Source: Pelagibius marinus (GTDB lineage Bacteria > Pseudomonadota > Alphaproteobacteria > Kiloniellales > Kiloniellaceae). Taken from it: a stretch of 64,000 bases of DNA. Of the stretch, positions 43,164-50,600 are shown one piece after another. Below the pieces are notes generated by a model. The model was not told the origin of the DNA. It saw only the letters and a program-made list of their open reading frames with translations, and did no database searches. Location: the NCBI RefSeq assembly GCF_014925385.1, contig NZ_JACSDK010000020.1:80855-144854 (forward strand). The letters run 5' to 3'. The translations under genes were made by a program, and so were the position numbers. Each line of letters opens with the position of its first letter. Position 1 is the stretch's first letter.

Positions 43164-44402
43164 ATGTCCTCTGCCGCCGACCCCCTTGCGCCGCGGCCCG
43201 CCTTGCCCGGCTGGCGCACCCCGGCCGTCATCATCACCGCCGGCTGCCTGCTGGCCCTGCTGTCCTTCGGCATCCGCGCCAGTTTCGGGCTCTTCCTCGC
43301 GCCCATGTCCGGCGACTTCGGCTGGGGACGTGAGGTTTTCGCCATCGCCATCGCCGTGCAGAACCTGCTGTGGGGCGTCTGCCAGCCGGTGGCCGGCGCG
43401 GTGGCCGACCGCTACGGCAGCGGGCGGGTGCTCGCCGGAGGGGGCCTGCTCTATGCCGCCGGCCTCTTTGTCATGGCCGGCGCCTCGACACCCGGGTTGC
43501 TGATGATGTCCACGGGCCTGATGGTCGGCGTCGGCATCTCCGGCGCCTCCTTCGCCATCGTGCTGGCCGCCTTCACCCGGCTGATGCCGGAGGACAGGCG
43601 CTCCTGGGCCTTGGGCCTGGGCACCGCCGCGGGCTCGGCCGGGCAGTTCTTCGTGGTGCCCCTGGGCCAGGCCTTCATCAGCGCCTACGGCTGGTCCACG
43701 GCGCTGACGCTCTTCGGCTTCCTGGCCCTGGTCATGGTGCCCCTGGGGGCGACGCTGGCCGGGCGGCGCCCGGAGAGCCACGGCGCCCTGCAGCAATCGA
43801 GCGCCGGCGCCCTGGCGGAAGCCTTCAGGCACCCGAGCTACGTCCTCCTGACCCTCGGGTTCTTCGTCTGCGGCTTCCACGTTTCCTTCATCCAGACCCA
43901 CCTGCCGCCCTACATCACCGACCTGGGCCTGGACTCCGGCCTGGCCGCCTGGGCGCTGGCCATCGTCGGCGGGGCCAATATTGTCGGCGCCTATACCTCC
44001 GGGATGCTGGGCGGGCGCTACAGCAAGAAGTACCTGCTCTCCGGGCTCTACCTGGCCCGCTCGGCGGTCATCGCCGTCTTCGTCCTGCTGCCGGCCAGCG
44101 AGGCCGGCGTGCTGATCTTCGCCGGCGCCATGGGCCTCTTGTGGCTGTCGACCATCCCGCTGACCTCCGGCCTGGTGGCCCAGTTCTTCGGCACCCGGCA
44201 CATGGCCATGCTGTTCGGCATCGTCTTCTTCAGCCACCAGATCGGCGCCTTCCTGGGCGTCTGGCTGGGCGGCTACTTCTTCGACGTGACCGGCTCCTAC
44301 GACGTGGTGTGGTGGGGCAGCGTGGCGCTCGGCCTGCTGGCCGCCGCCCTGCACTGGCCGATCCGCGAGGCGCCGGTGGCCCGCTTGGCAGCGGCGCAAT
44401 AG
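43164..44402 (+). CDS. MFS transporter
   Basis: A 412-residue major facilitator with twelve spans. The loop between spans two and three has GAVADRYGSGRVLAGGGLL (A-type MFS motif). The second half has PYITDLGLDSGLAAWALAIVGGANIVGAY. This pattern is like the oxalate/formate and monocarboxylate branch. Substrate unknown. The frame opens at 43089, but ATG 43164 fits the family N-terminus. Presumably regulated by the LysR gene in front. Confidence 0.9.
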   Translation: MSSAADPLAPRPALPGWRTPAVIITAGCLLALLSFGIRASFGLFLAPMSGDFGWGREVFAIAIAVQNLLWGVCQPVAGAVADRYGSGRVLAGGGLLYAAGLFVMAGASTPGLLMMSTGLMVGVGISGASFAIVLAAFTRLMPEDRRSWALGLGTAAGSAGQFFVVPLGQAFISAYGWSTALTLFGFLALVMVPLGATLAGRRPESHGALQQSSAGALAEAFRHPSYVLLTLGFFVCGFHVSFIQTHLPPYITDLGLDSGLAAWALAIVGGANIVGAYTSGMLGGRYSKKYLLSGLYLARSAVIAVFVLLPASEAGVLIFAGAMGLLWLSTIPLTSGLVAQFFGTRHMAMLFGIVFFSHQIGAFLGVWLGGYFFDVTGSYDVVWWGSVALGLLAAALHWPIREAPVARLAAAQ

Positions 44403-44530
44403 CCGGCCGGCCGCCGCGCCCGCACAGCCTCATGCGCCGTCTCAGCGTGAAGACATAATTATCGCAAATTCAATAACTTGGACGAGAATGCGAAAGTAAT
44501 TTCGAGGATGAGGATATAGCGGCGCCCTGG

Positions 44531-44905
44531 CTAGTCCGCCGCTTCCACGGTGATGGCCGCGCCGTCACGCACCGCCGCCAGAGCGGTCACGTCATCCAGA
44601 GCATCGGCCCAGATGTTGGCCGGCGAGGCCAGGCGGATCTCATCACCTCGGGAGACCGGCGTCGGCCCGAAGCCGATGGCGATGGCGTCGCCGTCGGTCC
44701 AGAAAGCGATCTCCCCCGCCTCCACCACCGCCTTGGCGTCGGGCTCGCGCGGCAGGCTGACGGGAGTGTCGAAGTAGACTTCGTCGCCCCAGGTCCGCGC
44801 GGTCGAGCGGATGGGCAGCGCCTCCAGGATCGCCGCCGCGGTGGGCGTGTCCCGGGTCTCCACCTCGATGGCGACGCTGCCGGCGGTGATACGTAGCTTG
44901 GCCAT
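44531..44905 (-). CDS. Cyclophilin-like fold protein (TM1367/DUF3830 type)
   Basis: A 124-residue beta-barrel protein with the family run WGDEVYFDTPVSLPREPDAK, VVEAGEIAFWTDGDAIAIGFG and PTPVSRGDEIRLASPANIW. This is the small cyclophilin-like fold family named after TM1367; no enzymatic function is established. ATG 44905 is chosen because family members begin with a short strand (KLRITAGSVAIEVE). The gene is preceded by AGGAGG, a little far from the start. Confidence 0.85.
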   Translation of the reverse strand: MAKLRITAGSVAIEVETRDTPTAAAILEALPIRSTARTWGDEVYFDTPVSLPREPDAKAVVEAGEIAFWTDGDAIAIGFGPTPVSRGDEIRLASPANIWADALDDVTALAAVRDGAAITVEAAD

Positions 44906-45023
44906 GTCCCGCAGTTCCTCCTCTGTCACGCCTTGGCTTTGTTGGGGCCTTGGGACCATCCTGGCCGGCGCTTTAGTTGTTAGGGGCGCATTCTACCGCA
45001 GGCTTCTGATCGGCAAAAGAAAA

Positions 45024-45057
45024 GGGCCGGCGCGATCTTCACGATCGCGGCCGGCCC
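45024..45057 (-). terminator. rpsD terminator
   Basis: GGGCCGGC, GCGATC pair with GATCGC, GGCCGGCCC around a short loop; on the minus strand TTTTCTTTTGCC follows. It is about 20 bp beyond the rpsD stop. Confidence 0.85.
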
Positions 45058-45079
45058 TCTTTCGGGTCTGTCCCGCGGC

Positions 45080-45694
45080 TTAGCGCGAGTAGAACTCGAT
45101 GACCAGGTTCGGTTCCATGGAAACCGGGTAGGGCACGTCGGCCAGCTTCGGCTCGCGCACGAAGGTCGCCTTCATCTGGTTGTGGTCGACTTCCAGGTAG
45201 TCCGGCAGATCGCGCTCCACGGACTCGATACCCTGGAGGACCAGCGGCAGCTCACGGCTCTTGGCCTTCACCTGGATCACGTCGCCTTCCTTCACCTGGT
45301 AGGAGGGGATGTTGACGCGCTTGCCGTTCACGGTGACGTGGCCGTGGTTGACGAACTGGCGGGCCGCAAAGACGGTCGGCACGAACTTGGCGCGGTAGAC
45401 GACGGCGTCGAGGCGGCGCTCCAGCAGGCCGACCAGGTTCTCACCCGTGTCGCCGCGGCGCCGGTTGGCCTCGTCGTAGTAGCGGCGGAACTGCTTCTCG
45501 CCGATGTTGCCGTAGTAGCCCTTCAGCTTCTGCTTGGCGGCGAGCTGGATGCCGAAATCGGTCGGCTTGCGACGGCGCTGGCCGTGCTGGCCGGGACCGT
45601 ATTCGCGCTTGTTGACGGGGCTTTTGGGACGGCCCCAGAGGTTGACCCCGAGGCGGCGGTTGATCTTGTACTTCGACGCAACGCGCTTGGACAT
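45080..45694 (-). CDS. rpsD: 30S ribosomal protein S4
   Basis: A 204-residue ribosomal protein starting [20 protein letters not shown], with the S4 RNA-binding domain near residues 95-155 ([39 protein letters not shown]). It nucleates 30S assembly on 16S rRNA. AAGGAGCC precedes the ATG. An open frame extends 65 codons further up but is not conserved. S4 is a stand-alone gene here, as in most alphaproteobacteria. Confidence 0.98.
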   Translation of the reverse strand: MSKRVASKYKINRRLGVNLWGRPKSPVNKREYGPGQHGQRRRKPTDFGIQLAAKQKLKGYYGNIGEKQFRRYYDEANRRRGDTGENLVGLLERRLDAVVYRAKFVPTVFAARQFVNHGHVTVNGKRVNIPSYQVKEGDVIQVKAKSRELPLVLQGIESVERDLPDYLEVDHNQMKATFVREPKLADVPYPVSMEPNLVIEFYSR

Positions 45695-46034
45695 GGCCGA
45701 GCGGCTCCTTTGTTTCATGATGCCGCCCCGTTTCGGGGTCGGCCTTGTTGTTCCGGTAGTCCCAGGAAGCGGCCCGCGGGAACCTGTCCAAGGGGCCGGC
45801 CGGTCGATTCCAGCCTTTGCGAAGGTCCGCCAAAAAAGGCTAACCTTCAGGAGCTTCTGGGCGGGGTCGAGGCCTTCTGGCCCTCCCACATTCCCGGAAA
45901 GGAAGCCGGGACTATACGCAGGGCCGCCGGAATGTCAAATAGACTGGCATCTGAAAGCCAACAACCCTAGATTGCCCATTACAGCTGGGCCACCACTCCG
46001 GCCCCAAACTAGAGAAAAGCCCGGATTTCCTCGT

Positions 46035-46937
46035 ATGTCCGTCTCACAGTCCCCCCTGCCCGACCATCAGAAAGGTCTGCTCCTGACGACCCTGGGGGTC
46101 ATGGTGCTGACTCCGGACAGCCTGCTGATCCGCCTGTCGGGCATGGAGCCCTTCTCGCTGCTGGTCTGGCGCGGGGTGCTCCAGGCGGTCGGCATCCTGG
46201 CGATCCTGGCCATTTTCCACCAGGACCGGGTGATGGATCAGATCCGCTCGATCGGCCGCTGCGGCATCCTGCTGGCCCTGGTCTTCACCGGAAGCACCGT
46301 CTTCTTCATCCTGGCCCTGACCTACACCGCCGTCGCCGACGCCCTCATCATCGTCGCGGTTGCCCCGCTGGTGGCGGCCCTGCTGAGCCGCAGCTTCCTG
46401 GGCGAGGCGGTGCCCCTGCGCACCTGGCTGGCCATCTGCTTCACCCTGCTGGGCATCAGCCTGCTGGTCTTCGAGGACCTGGGCAGCGGCTCGCTGTGGG
46501 GTGACTTCGCCGCCCTCTGCTGCGCCATCTGCATCGGCGCCAGCCTCACCATCACCCGCCACGGGCGCGCCGTCAGCATGATCCCGGCCATGTCCCTGGC
46601 CGGCACCCTGACCGCCCTGGTCGCCCTGCCCCTGGCGCTATGGCTGGAGCCGGGCCACATGGTGCCGGCGGGCCCGCAGCTGGTCGCCGTGCTGCTCATG
46701 GGCCTCCTGGTGGCGCCGATCTCCTTCGCGCTCATCACCGCCGGGCCGCGCTACCTGCCGGCGGCGGAGGTCGGCCTGCTGATGCTGCTGGAGACCGTGC
46801 TGGGCCCGCTCTGGGTCTGGCTGGTGATCGGCGAGTACCCCGGCGACTGGGCGCTGGTGGGCGGCGCCATCGTGATCGCGACCCTGGCCGGCCACGCCCT
46901 GGCCGGCAACCGGCAGCGCCGCGCCGCCCTCACGTGA
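46035..46937 (+). CDS. EamA/DMT-family transporter
   Basis: A 300-residue protein of ten spans with two EamA repeats (TPDSLLIRLSGMEPFSLLVWRG; LPAAEVGLLMLLETVLGPLWVWLVIGE). The conserved ETVLGP-like block of the second repeat is present. Substrate unknown; probably an exporter. It ends 24 bp before arfB on the same strand. Not close to the other EamA gene at 32653, which belongs to another subgroup. Confidence 0.9.
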   Translation: MSVSQSPLPDHQKGLLLTTLGVMVLTPDSLLIRLSGMEPFSLLVWRGVLQAVGILAILAIFHQDRVMDQIRSIGRCGILLALVFTGSTVFFILALTYTAVADALIIVAVAPLVAALLSRSFLGEAVPLRTWLAICFTLLGISLLVFEDLGSGSLWGDFAALCCAICIGASLTITRHGRAVSMIPAMSLAGTLTALVALPLALWLEPGHMVPAGPQLVAVLLMGLLVAPISFALITAGPRYLPAAEVGLLMLLETVLGPLWVWLVIGEYPGDWALVGGAIVIATLAGHALAGNRQRRAALT

Positions 46938-46961
46938 CCTTCCACTAGAGCAGTCCGGGAC

Positions 46962-47384
46962 ATGATCAAGATCACCAACTCGGTGGACCTCGATCCGGAC
47001 GAGATCGAGGAGACCTTCCTGCGCGCCGGCGGCCCCGGCGGCCAGAACGTCAACAAGGTCGCCACCGCGGTGCAGCTGCGCTTCGACCTGCGGCACTCGC
47101 CTTCCCTGCCGCCGGCCCTGCGCGCCCGCGCCGAGCGCCTGGCCGGCAAGCGCCTGACCAAGGAAGGCGAGCTGGTGATCACCGCCAACCGCTTCCGCAG
47201 CCAGGAGCGCAACCGCGAGGACGCGGTGGAGCGCTTGGTCGAGCTGCTGCGCGAGGCCGCCATCCCGCCGACGCCGCGCCGGCCGACCCGCCCGTCCAAG
47301 GCGGCCAAGCAGCGGCGCCTGGAGGCCAAGACCCAGCGCGGTCAGATCAAGAAGCTGCGCCGCGGACCGCTCCGCGAGGACTGA
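46962..47384 (+). CDS. arfB: Alternative ribosome rescue factor ArfB
   Basis: A 140-residue peptidyl-tRNA hydrolase with the GGQ loop, AGGPGGQNVNKVATAV (Gln28), in a domain like that of release factors but lacking codon-recognition parts. The C-terminal tail (KAAKQRRLEAKTQRGQIKKLRR) is basic and enters the empty mRNA channel of stalled ribosomes. It releases nascent chains from non-stop complexes. Complete length for the family. Confidence 0.95.
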   Translation: MIKITNSVDLDPDEIEETFLRAGGPGGQNVNKVATAVQLRFDLRHSPSLPPALRARAERLAGKRLTKEGELVITANRFRSQERNREDAVERLVELLREAAIPPTPRRPTRPSKAAKQRRLEAKTQRGQIKKLRRGPLRED

Positions 47385-47517
47385 AGGACGCCGCGCCGGA
47401 AGGACGCGCAAAAGGACCCCCCCTCCCGGGCGGACCAGCCGTTCAGCAAAGTTGGGGAAACGTGAAGACATAGGATGAACGCTCCCTGGAAACCTGCGGG
47501 TATCGCGGAGGCCCTAG

Positions 47518-47575
47518 TGAAGAAAGAATTTTCTTCAGAAAGTAAGCGCTCGAATAAGGGTAAGAGAGCCCTTAT
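47518..47575. repeat. Two adjacent palindromes before the orphan gene
   Basis: TGAAGAAA (47518-47525) with TTTCTTCA (47530-47537), a perfect 8-bp pair, then ATAAGGG (47554-47560) with CCCTTAT (47569-47575), a 7-bp pair. They lie in the AT-richer stretch between arfB and the orphan at 47610; regulatory or terminator roles are equally possible. The rest of 47385-47609 shows nothing. Confidence 0.4.
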
Positions 47576-47609
47576 CCTGAGCATCCGCTCACGTCGTCGA
47601 GGATAGGCG

Positions 47610-48146
47610 TTGCCAAGTATATTCTCGGAGTCTGATCGAAAGAAGACGCTGCGCCAGGTATGCGTCGGCTTGGCAATCATCGGCGTCATCGCAGTTTCGG
47701 GAGCAATTCGCCAGTGGACCGGTGACGCGGGTGCCGATGTCGATGCGGCTCGCAGCCGCATGTGCGCGGCGCCAAGCACGAACACCATTGAAGGAGACCT
47801 TTCGCCTGGTAGCTTCCGGTATCAAAGCACAATGAAGAAAGAGAGCGATGACAAGGAGCGATATGCAACATTTCTGAAGCATGCGCTGCCCAGGCTTCAA
47901 GTACGGGACGTTGAGGCCGAACCCGATTTCTATGTGACTTTCAGCGTGTATTTTGACTACGGACCAGGACGAGCCAAGCAGCTTGCTGCGGCAGGGATAT
48001 GTAAAGAGAAATTTGGTACTGCTGACAATGCCTGCCGGAACAGGACGTACTTATTCTATTCAGACAACGAACCTGAGGTTCTGGCTGAATTGATCGTCGA
48101 CGACATTCTGAAATCCGAACCCATCAGGAAGTGCCGCAACGCTTAA
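47610..48146 (+). CDS. Orphan membrane-anchored protein, unknown
   Basis: A 178-residue protein with a TTG start after GAGGATAGGCG. It has an N-terminal span (VCVGLAIIGVIAVSGAI, near residues 18-34) and an outer domain with cysteines near residues 52, 130 and 141 (RSRMCAAPS, GICKEKFGT, DNACRNR), which could form disulfides. Its codon use is richer in A and T in third positions than the neighbours, a sign of recent transfer. No family recognised. Confidence 0.5.
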   Translation: MPSIFSESDRKKTLRQVCVGLAIIGVIAVSGAIRQWTGDAGADVDAARSRMCAAPSTNTIEGDLSPGSFRYQSTMKKESDDKERYATFLKHALPRLQVRDVEAEPDFYVTFSVYFDYGPGRAKQLAAAGICKEKFGTADNACRNRTYLFYSDNEPEVLAELIVDDILKSEPIRKCRNA

Positions 48147-48281
48147 TGGCGGTCGTTGCGATCTTCATCCCAATTCTTCCGGTGCCACAAAATAGAAGGG
48201 CCGCAGCTTGACTTGCTGCGGCCCGCTCGACTTTTCCCACCTTTGCTGAACGGCTGGCCCAGGCGGAAGGGGGTGTCTTCA

Positions 48282-48518
48282 TTACGGTGACGGGGGGCGC
48301 TCCGGCTCCTGCGGCGGAATTTCCGGCTGATCCGGCCAATCCGGCGGGACCTCCGGCTCCGGCCGATCCGGATAGTCCGGTGGGATCTCCACCGGCGGCT
48401 CTTCGGGCTCATCCGGATCGGGCATCGGCGGCGGCACCGGTTCCGGCGGCCGCTCGGGCGGAGGGCGCGGCGTTGCCGTTTCGGGGCAATCCCACACAGC
48501 CGGGGGCGCCCGCCACAT
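48282..48518 (-). CDS. Small proline-rich acidic protein
   Basis: A 78-residue protein starting MWRAPPAVWDCPETATP, then almost only Pro, Glu, Asp and Arg (EEPPVEIPPDYPDRPEPEVP). It has GGGAGG 5 nt before the ATG and lies 17 bp downstream of the next gene on the same strand, so it is probably translated. A short repeat of CCGGC(T/A)C-type bases underlies it, and slippage is possible. Function unknown. Confidence 0.5.
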   Translation of the reverse strand: MWRAPPAVWDCPETATPRPPPERPPEPVPPPMPDPDEPEEPPVEIPPDYPDRPEPEVPPDWPDQPEIPPQEPERPPSP

Positions 48519-48535
48519 CACCGCCTCCCTAGCTC

Positions 48536-48826
48536 TCAGGATTCCGCGTCCGGCGCCTCGAGAACGTGGCTCGGCGCGGGATCGTGGGGCACCAGTGCTT
48601 TTTCCTCGCCTTCGCTCCACGACGCGATGCGCACGCCGACAAGCTTGGCGCCGTCGGAGGGATCGTCGTCGACGGCCTCCCAGACGTGCAGGCCTTCGTT
48701 GTCGAGGAAAAAGGTGTGGTCTCCGAAGTTCTGCTTCAGCAACGGCATCGAGGGATTGTCGTCCGGCACGACGCTGGCGCCGGTGTGGTCCTGCACCCTC
48801 TGGGTCTGCATTTCGCTAAGCCGCAT
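48536..48826 (-). CDS. Hypothetical protein, 96 residues
   Basis: Starts at the ATG after AAAGG at a 7-nt distance. The sequence (MRLSEMQTQRVQDHTGASVV; FGDHTFFLDNEGLHVWEAVD; VRIASWSEGEEKALVPHDP) is acidic and without membrane spans. The central part looks like a small beta-rich domain. No family recognised. Operon with the proline-rich gene after it. Confidence 0.6.
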   Translation of the reverse strand: MRLSEMQTQRVQDHTGASVVPDDNPSMPLLKQNFGDHTFFLDNEGLHVWEAVDDDPSDGAKLVGVRIASWSEGEEKALVPHDPAPSHVLEAPDAES

Positions 48827-48995
48827 ATTCATTGCCTTTCGATTTTCTTGGAAGGGGCGCACCCCTTTGCCGGAATGAGCATCGGCGGGGCGCAGCTGCT
48901 TGAGCGTTGTCTCAGGTCCCTCTAATATATTTTCAACTCAAAAGTTTTCAAGTCAAAGGACTCAAGGGCGCGGTGGAGAAGGATTCAGGTTTGTC

Positions 48996-49541
48996 ATGGC
49001 GTTAACAGAAAATGCCGCTGCGGAACGGCGCAAGGTGCGGTCGGATTCGGGAAACAACGGAGAGGATCCTTCGCAGGAGGTCCTGACCGCGCTGAGGCGC
49101 ATCATCCGCGCCACCGACCTGCATTCCAAGCGCCTGGCCCGCGAGGTCGGCCTCACCACCCCGCAGACCGTAGTGCTGCAGGCGGTGCGTGATCTGGGAG
49201 AGGTGACCAGCGGTCAGCTGTCACGCCACGTCAGTCTCAGCCAGGGCACGGTCACGACGATCCTCGACCGCCTGGAAAACCGCGGCCTGATCGAGCGCTA
49301 TCGCAGCGCCAGCGACCGCCGGGTGGTGCACAGCCGCCTGACGCGCCAGGGCCGCGCCCTGCTGCGCAAGGCCCCGCCCCTGCTGCACGAACGCTTCATC
49401 GAGGTTTTCGGGGATCTGCCGGCGGCGCGCCAGCGCCAGATCATCAAGACCCTCGACGAGGTCGCGGCGATGATGGGCGCGGCCGGCCTGGATGCCGCGC
49501 CGCTGCTGGACAGCGGAGCCTCGGCGAAGCGGGAGCGCTAG
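48996..49541 (+). CDS. MarR-family transcriptional regulator
   Basis: A 181-residue protein with a disordered N-terminus (to about residue 28) and a MarR winged helix-turn-helix domain: LTTPQTVVLQAVRDLGEVTSGQLSRHVSLSQGTVTTIL, split as two helices, then SASDRRVVHSRLTRQGRALL of the wing. Dimerising ends are at both termini. It ends 3 bp before the convergent SDR gene. Target unknown. Confidence 0.88.
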   Translation: MALTENAAAERRKVRSDSGNNGEDPSQEVLTALRRIIRATDLHSKRLAREVGLTTPQTVVLQAVRDLGEVTSGQLSRHVSLSQGTVTTILDRLENRGLIERYRSASDRRVVHSRLTRQGRALLRKAPPLLHERFIEVFGDLPAARQRQIIKTLDEVAAMMGAAGLDAAPLLDSGASAKRER

Positions 49542-49545
49542 CGCC

Positions 49546-50286
49546 TCAACCGCGCCCGATGAAGGGCATCTTGGTGGACATGATGGTGATGAACTGCACG
49601 TTGGCCTCCAGCGGCAGGCCGGCCATGTGCACGATGGCGTCGGCCACATGGGCCACGTCCATGGTCGGCTCCGGCTTCATGGAGCCGTCGGCCTGGGGCA
49701 CGCCGGCGGACATGGCCTCGGTCATGTGCGAGGCGGCGTTGCCGATGTCGATCTGGCCGCAGGCGATGTCGTAGGGTCGCCCGTCGAGAGAGATCGAGCG
49801 CGTCAGCCCGGTGATCGCGTGCTTGGAGGAGGTATAGGGCGCCGAGCCCGGGCGCGGCACATGGGCGGAGATGGAGCCGTTGTTGATGATGCGCCCGCCC
49901 TGCGGCTTCTGGCGCTGCATCAGCTTGAAGGCGCCGCTGGCGCAGAGGAACATGCCGTTCAGGTTGACGTCGATGACCTTCTTCCAGGCGCTCCACTCCA
50001 GATCGCCGAAGTTGGTGGCGGGGACGTTGGTGCCGGCGTTGTTGAAGATCACGTCCAGGCGGCCGAATTCGCTTTCGATCTTGGCGAACATCGCCGCAAC
50101 CGAATCGGGATTGGAAACGTCGCAGGGGATGGCGAGCATGTCGCCACCGGCCTCGGCTGCGGTCTCCTTCAGCGCCTCTTCGCGCCGCGCGCAGATGGCG
50201 ACCTTGTAGCCCGCCTTGGCCAGCGCCAACGCCGCCGCCTTGCCGATGCCCGAGCTCGCACCGGTCACCAGTGCCGTTTTCGCCAT
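49546..50286 (-). CDS. SDR-family oxidoreductase
   Basis: A 246-residue classical SDR with [21 protein letters not shown] (TGxxxGIG) at the N-terminus, NNAG, and the catalytic Ser-Tyr-Lys in [22 protein letters not shown]. The cofactor strand [10 protein letters not shown] has an Arg that favours NADPH. It has GGGAGG 7 nt before the ATG. The substrate cannot be inferred from the sequence. Confidence 0.9.
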   Translation of the reverse strand: MAKTALVTGASSGIGKAAALALAKAGYKVAICARREEALKETAAEAGGDMLAIPCDVSNPDSVAAMFAKIESEFGRLDVIFNNAGTNVPATNFGDLEWSAWKKVIDVNLNGMFLCASGAFKLMQRQKPQGGRIINNGSISAHVPRPGSAPYTSSKHAITGLTRSISLDGRPYDIACGQIDIGNAASHMTEAMSAGVPQADGSMKPEPTMDVAHVADAIVHMAGLPLEANVQFITIMSTKMPFIGRG

Positions 50287-50460
50287 GACTTTCCTCCCCA
50301 AGACTTCTGCATTGGATTTCTCAACAGACCGGTGAAGCCGGTCCGGGCGGGCGGCAGTTTAGAGGCTTGGATGGCGCTGTCCTACGGGAAACTTCGGCAA
50401 AAGAAGGCTTCGGCGACCCCGTCCCTTGCCGGGCGGGACCGCCGGAGCCAAGAAGGGTCC

Positions 50461-50600
50461 TAGATCGGATCACGGCTAGACGGAACCACAACGTGGTCCC
50501 GTCTAATCGTGTGAATCCGATCTATCTCAAAGTTACAGAGCAGATTCACAGGGCCGGTGGATCGCCTTCGGCGATTCCAGCCGGCCCTGATCTGCTCTAG
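50461..50600. repeat. Two adjacent long palindromes (intergenic repeat)
   Basis: First palindrome 50461-50524: TAGATCGGAT, AGACGG and CCAC arms pair with GTGG, CCGTCT and ATCCGATCTA across AAC, with a few mismatches. Second palindrome 50537-50598: AGAGCAGAT, AGGGCCGG and ATCGCC arms pair with GGCGAT, CCGGCCCT and ATCTGCTCT across a TTCG loop. The whole 140-bp block includes the stop codon of the tryptophan-rich gene at 50597-50599 and could serve as its terminator. It looks like a mobile small repeat. Confidence 0.75.
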
